Positions 23,560 to 64,000 of a stretch of 64,000 bases of DNA are shown piece by piece. The stretch's first letter is position 1. Every line of letters begins with the position of its first letter. The position numbers were made by a program, and so were the translations under genes. A model generated the notes under the pieces. That model searched no databases. It was not told the DNA's origin and worked only from the letters and a program-made list of their open reading frames with translations. The DNA is from Datnioides undecimradiatus (taxonomy: Eukaryota; Chordata; Actinopteri; Lobotiformes; Datnioididae): assembly GCA_008933995.1 (NCBI GenBank), contig WARS01000034.1:4132707-4196706 (forward strand), read 5' to 3'.

Positions 23560-26500
23560 CCAGGTTAGGGGCACCAGACACATACGTCCGGTCCGTATTT
23601 TCACAATAAAAGCATAGCGGCAGGTGAATGTGCAGCAGTAACTCATACATCCGTTCTATGGACGGGGTCGGGGTACAGTTCATTAATTGTTTACTCCAAC
23701 AGTGGCAATGCTGTTGTAAGGTACTATTGTTTATGTAACGTGTAGATCTCTTCCATTCACTGCCTTTGCTTCAGAGTGATTTTGGTCCCTGCCTGCGGCT
23801 CTGTAACACGGTGCAGTGAGTGCAGCTGTGGACAGTAGAGTGAAGAGTCTGATGTGAACACAGAGTGAAACTTGGTGTGTTTTCCGTGTTGGTGTTGTTT
23901 TAAAGAAGACTGTACAGAGGTTGTGTAAATATCGAGCCAAAGCCTGTTGACCAGAGTGACGAGCCCATGTTTCTGACCGAGAATGTTGTACTCACGTTTC
24001 ATGTAGTTTAAATGTGTGGCTTTTGACTGTGGCAGACATAGAACCTTAATTTTGAAAGTGTAATGAGCCGACATCCGGTCGTACTGTGGCTGCCCGCAGC
24101 CAGCTTGATGCAGTCTCCAAACAGGCTTATTGTGGACTAATCAGTGCTGGTCCCAGACACTGAGGGGCCCTGGGCATCATTTTGCCTTGTTGTGTATATG
24201 CCTGAAACCTCAGTCGTCTGTGTGTTTTGCATCAGAACACCATGTGTTAGTTTGTAATGACTGCAGCAGACCTACAGCAGAGCTGATACATGTACATTCT
24301 TATTGAGCTTCATAAAGAAGTGGGAAGGGGCAAAGAACCCTCTGCCCTGTCCCAGAGGCCTAATGCTAGTTGTTTGGAATCAGTGTGTCATGCTGTCAGA
24401 GTGTGTGTGTGTGTGTGTGTGTGCGTGCTCAACCCTGTTGGTCAATGCAAAGTCCTGCACATAGGTTTCAGAGGGCAGGATGCTGGTGTGTGATCCATCC
24501 ATCCTGCCTGTTCCTGCTTATGTGTTGCCTCTGAGATCCAGATGTGGATCAGATGTTGGCAGCTCATGCAGCGTGACTAACTATTGCCGTCTTACACTGT
24601 TAACCAAAAATCAGATTACCCTATAGAGTCACAGTAATAGTTGAATTACAGTTTAAATGTTGGTGTCTTGATATGAAACATACTCTGAGGCTTGTTTTGA
24701 AATGTTGAACTTGTAGCTTTATATATAGTGTTTGGCAGATTTGTGTATATAATAGCTGCTGATGGTGATAGTAAAGCTATTAGAATAATAGTTTGTAATA
24801 TAATGTCTTTATATAACTGCACACACTGACAGAAAGTGACTCTCGAGTGACCAGATGGACTAAGCTACTCAGTTTAATGTGCTTTGTCAGTTTAGCATCA
24901 GCTGAGGCTCTCACCTCACAGTCCTGATGTTTTGAGCCTGCGAAACGTTTAGAAAAATATCATCAAATAATATTATTGACGGTTGCTATCTGATATCTAA
25001 AGAAATGAAGTCAAAACAAATGGCATATGCTAGCTTTAATTTCATCAATTGCAGATTTAATTTGTATAAGATCAGGCCCCGGTTCAAGTGCTGTTCATTG
25101 TTGAATTCAAAGGAACTGAAGTTGATCGGAAATCTCTCTCAGTGGCTCGAAACAGGAGGACTGTGAGATTGTCGTCAGTAGTCTGGCAGCAGAATTCTCT
25201 TTTAGTCACATGGCGAAGGACAGTAAAGTTTTCCGACATTGAATCTAATCACACCTGATCACCGGTTATTTATTTTTTTTCTTCAGAGGCATGTGGCCAT
25301 TAGAGTATAATTCCATTTCCTCAGCCGCAGGTTTTAAAGCAACAGAGTGACAGGAACATAAAAGGAAAGCTGCCCTCGGTGTGTAATTACCTGACAAGGC
25401 CAGACGTTTCTCCTTGTACAGGAAACTGTTTCTATAGTAACCAAGTGTAGCAGAAAACATGCGTCTGAATTCAGCCCAAGTACAAATCATGGTGATTATA
25501 CAAAGATCATTCCAGGACATAAATGGGCTGAATTTTATGCAGAATTCTGAAGGATCGAGGCGCTTTTCATCAAAAGTTTTTGCTAATGATCCTTTACTGT
25601 ACTTATCAGGGTTGTTTATCGAGAGTTTCATTCATCATCAGGGCCTTTCACACCTTTTCACATTGCACGAACAAGCTCCAATGCCGAGAAAAGCCTTGAG
25701 TCAAAACATAGAGAGCTCTCCTTTTGTTCCACTTTTGTCTTTGTAGCCAGTTTATGAGAAGGCCTTGTGCTGAAACGCGCAGCGCTCAAAGTGGGAGAGA
25801 AATGTGCGATGCAGTCCACTCTGAGGCACTTGTGGTTTAATGCCATCACTGTTTTGGCCGATCTGCTGGCTCAGACATTGCATTACCTGCTTGGCACGGT
25901 GCAAATATGAACACATTAGCTCCCGGGAGTTATTTGCTGTTAAAGCTTCTGCTTTAAGCGCTAAGCTTTATTTACACATGGAGAACATGACTTTGGATCC
26001 GTGTTCGTATCCATGTCTGATGATGTACAAGATGATTTGCATTGAACTCCTACACCAGACTGCATTTTGCAGTTGCACGCCTCGCAGTAGTACATGTATA
26101 AATCTGTGTACACAGCGTACTGTGTTTTAACCTGTTTGTAGCCTTGTGATTTACTTTAAAACTGGACTTCTCACTTTGTCCCCAGATTTTCTGTATGAAA
26201 TGAAGCCTTTGATAAAGAAGCAGCAGGTTGCAGCTTCTGTTTACTCTAAAAGCTCTTGTTAGGCTGGGGCAGTCTTTGCAGAGGTGTTATTACCAGGGCT
26301 CAGATGATGCCCGAGTGAGGAAAATGCTTCCAATATCCAGTAAATCAAAACAAGACAACCGCCACACAATGGCTGCTGACCTCTCATCATATCACAGGAT
26401 TTCCTGCCTTCTCAGCTCAAAGCAACCAATTCATAACTGTTGGAGCACGCAGTGACTTATCTGCGCTTCAGAGCCAGAGTACACAGTCAAACAGCCATCT

Positions 26501-28600
26501 CTGCAAACACGCCGCAGAGGAAAAACAACAGTCCGCCGTGAAGCGGAGCCCCGAGATGAGCCAGCAAACTCCCCGGTCCATTTAGCACTGAGTTATTCCA
26601 TCAGCCTGTCTGTCTGTGTCTTGAGGTAAAACATCAGTCACCCATCAGCTCACAGCGTCTCACAAGACTGATCGCTTCACCCTTGGACCCAAGGACAGCA
26701 GGCGAATGGACAGGCAGCATATCACCGCCGTCAGGGGAAGACCTTTTATCTCCAAACTGTCGGCTTTTCAGGAGTCGAGACAAACGACTGTTTGAAACTG
26801 ATGAGCGTGTTTAAGAGCGAGAATGAGTTCGGACAGACCCCAGTAACCGAAGAGTCTGAATGCTCCCAGGCTTCATGGTTTACCATGATATACCTCAATT
26901 AAGCAGACATTGTTAAATAGTCTTATCTATTCTTAGTCTGTCACACATGCACTGTTCTGACATGAGGTCCCATGTGATGGGAGCATGGGGTGCTGTTCAG
27001 GGAAATGTGTTTCACCTTTGGTTCTGATCATCATAATTCCATCCTCGTCTTCTTCTGTCGACTTGTATGGTGGTTGGCATCCATCAGTGTTGCGTTAATG
27101 CCACCTGCTGGACGGTCCTTAGACCTGCCTTTTTCAGCATGGGTGCATGAAGGAAGTGCACCTGCATGTGTGAATAGTGTCTATGAGTAACATATGAGCA
27201 TTTTCTATTGCCCCCTCTTGGATATGTCCTGTTGCTGGTACATCTGGACACTGAACAAGTAAACCTTGTTTACTTGCTGAAAGCAGACTCCGTTAGCAGC
27301 TGTGGCTACCAATCCCTTGGATTTTAGGTTGAGCTGAGCTTCCTGAAGCTCCTGGCTCACACAGAAGCTGCTGCTGAGCGCTGTCTGGTCCCAGGGTGTC
27401 TCCTTGTTCCTGTGCTTCCCTGGCACCTTACTGCAGCAGGTGTTCTGGTATAAACTGGGGACATTGGACCTCTGCACAGCTCATATTGTGCAGGTTCTAG
27501 TACATCGCTTATTAGACTGTTGCTATAGCCTGCAGGCAGACACTCTGCATGTCCTTGATGACCAAACCTCAGCCTGTAGCTTTGATATTCATTATTCAGA
27601 ACTTGGTGTGAACTCGAGTGATATGACTGCTTTTAGGGGAAACAGAGTGTGTGTGTGTGTTTTGTAGACCTTGTGCTTTCCATTTTGACATAATGCTCAA
27701 ACAGCCAGAGTTGCACTCTATTGATAGGGTTATAAAGAGAAATAATCTATTAAACTTTTGAAGTGGAGATGCTCTTTAGCTGTTTGGCAGTAGTTAAACT
27801 AATTTCATGAAAGCAGAGGTGATGCACATTGTTGTCGTGGTCAGTGATGGTATGATAGGATGAAGACTGATACATTAATGCTGTGAGCTGCTTCATCCTT
27901 AGAACAGTGGGCTGTTTTTGATGGCACCAGTTTGAGCACATACGTTTATTGGCCAAGCGCCTGAGTTTGATAAAAAATTTAAATATGTCCCCTTTTTAAT
28001 TAACTTGTGCAAATACATGTTGCTCATCACTCTCAAGAGCACCTCGGCAATGCAGGACTGAACCCAGAACAGATTCCAGTGAGGCTTTGCAATCCTCTTT
28101 TAATAACCAGCCACTCGTCTCTCCTTGAAAACTGCTTCAAATCAATGCAGACGCAGAAAGAAATCGGTTTATTAGGTGTTGCTGTGTTATTTAAGCAGGG
28201 CCTGGCAGCTGTTTGAGCTCAGCTTTATTTCTGTCTGAGGATATCAATGAGCGTTCACAGAACAGGGCTGCTGCAGAAGGTGGAATTATGACTCGAGCAA
28301 ACAATGCAACGCTGTATTATTTATGAGAGGAATGTGATTTTCTATAGACCTTCGTTACACTTTGCTTGTGGGCATGACATTGAACATAGAGTAGATTTAC
28401 ATAGTTGTGTCTGTGGGAGCGTCGCTCATTAAAACCGGATCACTGAGAAATCCAATAGATAAATCTTCACTTGTTACAAGAACAAGCAATATTCAGAAGG
28501 CCTGTTTGTTTTGCAAACAGGCCTTTAGAAAGCAGCTGTGCAGCGTGTTAGTGAGGAGTCCCCGTGAAATACTGCAGACTTATTGTACACACACCAGAAA
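23560..28600. other. Intergenic region between nr0b1 and cask
   Basis: nr0b1 points left, and cask, also on the - strand, ends to the right, so this region is upstream of nr0b1 and downstream of cask. It contains a GT microsatellite at 24401-24423 and a strong but orphan acceptor-like tract (tatttttttttcttcag) ending at 25286. No coding gene, RNA gene or transposon frame was recognised. Confidence 0.7.
28497..28525. repeat. 12-bp perfect inverted repeat (hairpin, 5-nt loop)
   Basis: The left arm aaggcctgtttg and right arm caaacaggcctt are perfect complements around the loop ttttg. The hairpin is in the cask 3' flank or distal 3' UTR. It is not followed by a T-run and has no known function. 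Confidence 0.8.
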
Positions 28601-30282
28601 GGAAACAGAAGGAAGACGAGGCGGTTTACTTTAAACACGTAAAAGGAAATATATTTTTTTTTAAAAATGAAATAACAAAAAAGAACAACATTTCATACAG
28701 AAGAGCTGCTTTTGTCTTTTGCAGAGGTAATTTACACAGGACTGAAATGAAAACACTTAACCCGAAGTGGAACAACGGCAGCTGCGCCACACAGTTGAAA
28801 ATAATGACTTCTTTGATTTTTTTTAAAGACCCTTCAACTGATGTTCCTGTAGGCGGAGCTGCGTTGAGCCACTTCTGGTAAAGCATGAAAGAGGTTATGT
28901 CACATACTGAGCTTCTTTTAAGGATTAATATACACTGGCTCTTGGTAATTCACTCGTATGACGTACGCACCATTGAAACATTTACACACAAAATTTAGTT
29001 ATTTTTCTCTCCCTCAAAACAAGAATACTCCTTTTTATATTTTTAAAGACAACAGTTAACAGTTCCAAAACGGTGGCTCTAGGACTGGATTCATCCCACC
29101 TACACGAGCCCCCCCCCCTCCTCCGAACGCTTTATTTTAACAAGCGCAGCTCACTAGTTGATTGTGAGGAAAGAAGTAAACGGATGTCGTGGCGGCCTGC
29201 CTGGCAGAAAGCAGGGGTGTGCATAGGTGTTACTGACTTCCTCCCCGCGGCTCTGATAAGGCGGTTTATTTTCTCCTTCCCGTTAGTTTCTTTTGTCTTT
29301 GAGCTCAGGAGCCATGTTTAGTGTTGGATGCAAGTGCTTTTTTTTAATAGCAGATCATGCCCCAAGAATGATTTTCCAGGTCCACCGACTAGTGGTTAGC
29401 ATGTACGGAGGGGGGTAAACACAGCCAGAGGAGAGCAGGCAAGACCGAATGAAAAGCGTGAGGTGACGAGATGCAGCACGCGTTGTCTTCATTGTCCACT
29501 TTGTGCAAACTGAGATGTAAACAAAGACCATCAGAGGTTGAGAAGGGAAGCATGGTACAGGAGGCTACAGCAACACACAGAGACAGCGTAGAGGGATGCA
29601 GTGTGCTCCTTCAACAAACTGACAGGCACAGAGGGCCAGCGAAATAAATGGGGGGGTGGGAGAAACTGCCAAGTTTCCTGTGCTTTTTGCTTCACTCAAA
29701 CTTGCATTCGGAGCTGAGGGAGTTACTTGTCGCCACTGTAGCAGCTTCTAATGTGCTTCGAAGTTCGGCTTGTTTGTCACAGGGGCCGAGGGGAGGACAC
29801 AGAGTACCACGAGAAGTGCCTTAAAAGGTCAACACACACACAGGCACCCACATAAGACTGCTTTATGGTCATGCTCGCTATTGCCTTTCCAATGTTACCA
29901 CCCATCCATCAATTACAAAAGAAAAGTACAAAATATCTACCACACTGCCCCTCCACGCCCCACCCTTCAACTATATAAGGACAGAACCATATTCACTTAG
30001 TTTTTTATCATTTATATATATATATGTATATATGTACACAACAATATGCCTTTGAGGCTGTTGAGAAAAAGGGGGCGGGGGCAGGATGAAGTCTCTGTCG
30101 TGAGGCATCAGAGTCAGTACCTTCTTTATTTCCCTCTTTGTCAACAACAGTTTATCTACAGAAATGTATGATTCTGATGAGAGACGTGATTCAAGGGGAG
30201 TTTCTTCAACCAGAGTTTAGCATCCGTGTTGGGTCAGAGATGGATCGTTCAGGGTGATGAGCTAATTGCTGTTGAGCGTGTG
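28601..30282 (-). other. cask: cask 3' UTR and 3' flank (extent uncertain)
   Basis: Non-coding sequence after the cask stop. On the - strand AATAAA signals occur at 30125-30130, 29265-29270 and 29131-29136, so UTRs of about 0.15 to 1.2 kb are possible. A short TA repeat sits at 30012-30034. The frames here are weak and repeat-like, and no gene is supported. Confidence 0.5.
30125..30130 (-). terminator. Candidate proximal cask polyadenylation signal
   Basis: tttatt on the + strand (AATAAA on the - strand), about 155 nt past the cask stop. Mammalian CASK UTRs are longer, so the distal signals at 29265 and 29131 may be used instead or as well. Confidence 0.4.

Positions 30283-64000
<33,718 letters not shown>

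Noticed and set aside
23522-23683. N-terminal extension of nr0b1 starting MNCTPTPS
   Set aside because: It overlaps the TATA box and lies upstream of the expected transcription start. Fish DAX1 proteins start close to the LxxLL box.
25262-25286. Strong splice acceptor-like tract on the + strand
   Set aside because: No convincing exon or donor follows and no coding homology is seen. It could only matter if the 18.5 kb transcript extends this far.

Overview
This is a vertebrate nuclear window, and almost certainly from a ray-finned (teleost) fish. The genes are split by GT-AG introns and there are many CA/GT microsatellites. Several dispersed repeats resemble families common in teleosts. The CASK gene is only about 33 kb long, whereas mammalian CASK spans hundreds of kb. 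No bacterial, viral or CRISPR features were seen.

Layout. (1) Positions 1-13.3 kb hold the 3' end of il1rapl1 on the + strand: the last two coding exons (5427-5597 and 11558-12285), the flanking introns and the 3' UTR. (2) 13.3-22.3 kb is intergenic. It contains a CpG-rich, promoter-like block at 18.4-19.0 kb with consensus splice donors and a matching short exon at 21836-21879, which could be an unannotated + strand transcript. (3) 22.3-23.6 kb holds nr0b1 (DAX1) on the - strand: two exons, complete, 262 codons, with a TATA box. (4) 23.6-28.6 kb is intergenic. (5) From about 28.6-30.3 kb to 63.8 kb lies the complete coding sequence of cask on the - strand. I resolved 27 coding exons whose lengths and phases sum to 926 codons plus stop, the length recalled for the common human isoform. 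They include an 18-nt microexon. A further in-frame 39-nt cassette exon is possible. (6) gpr34 lies in cask intron 5, on the opposite (+) strand, with an intronless 433-codon reading frame.

How the genes relate. IL1RAPL1 and CASK are both synaptic proteins: a TIR-domain adhesion receptor and a pseudokinase/MAGUK scaffold. NR0B1 is an orphan nuclear receptor corepressor and GPR34 a lysophosphatidylserine receptor of myeloid cells. The il1rapl1-nr0b1 adjacency and the nesting of gpr34 in cask match human Xp, so this is a conserved syntenic block compacted in fish. No operon-like relationship is implied.

The most interesting observations concern cask splicing: the 18-nt microexon with TGC motifs upstream, the unreported-looking 39-nt cassette, a GC-AG intron after exon 8, and a TG-repeat acceptor before exon 12. 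Also notable are a perfect 20-bp hairpin near gpr34, a small transposon with intact target-site duplication, and the candidate + strand transcript next to nr0b1. I found no convincing wholly new biological system.
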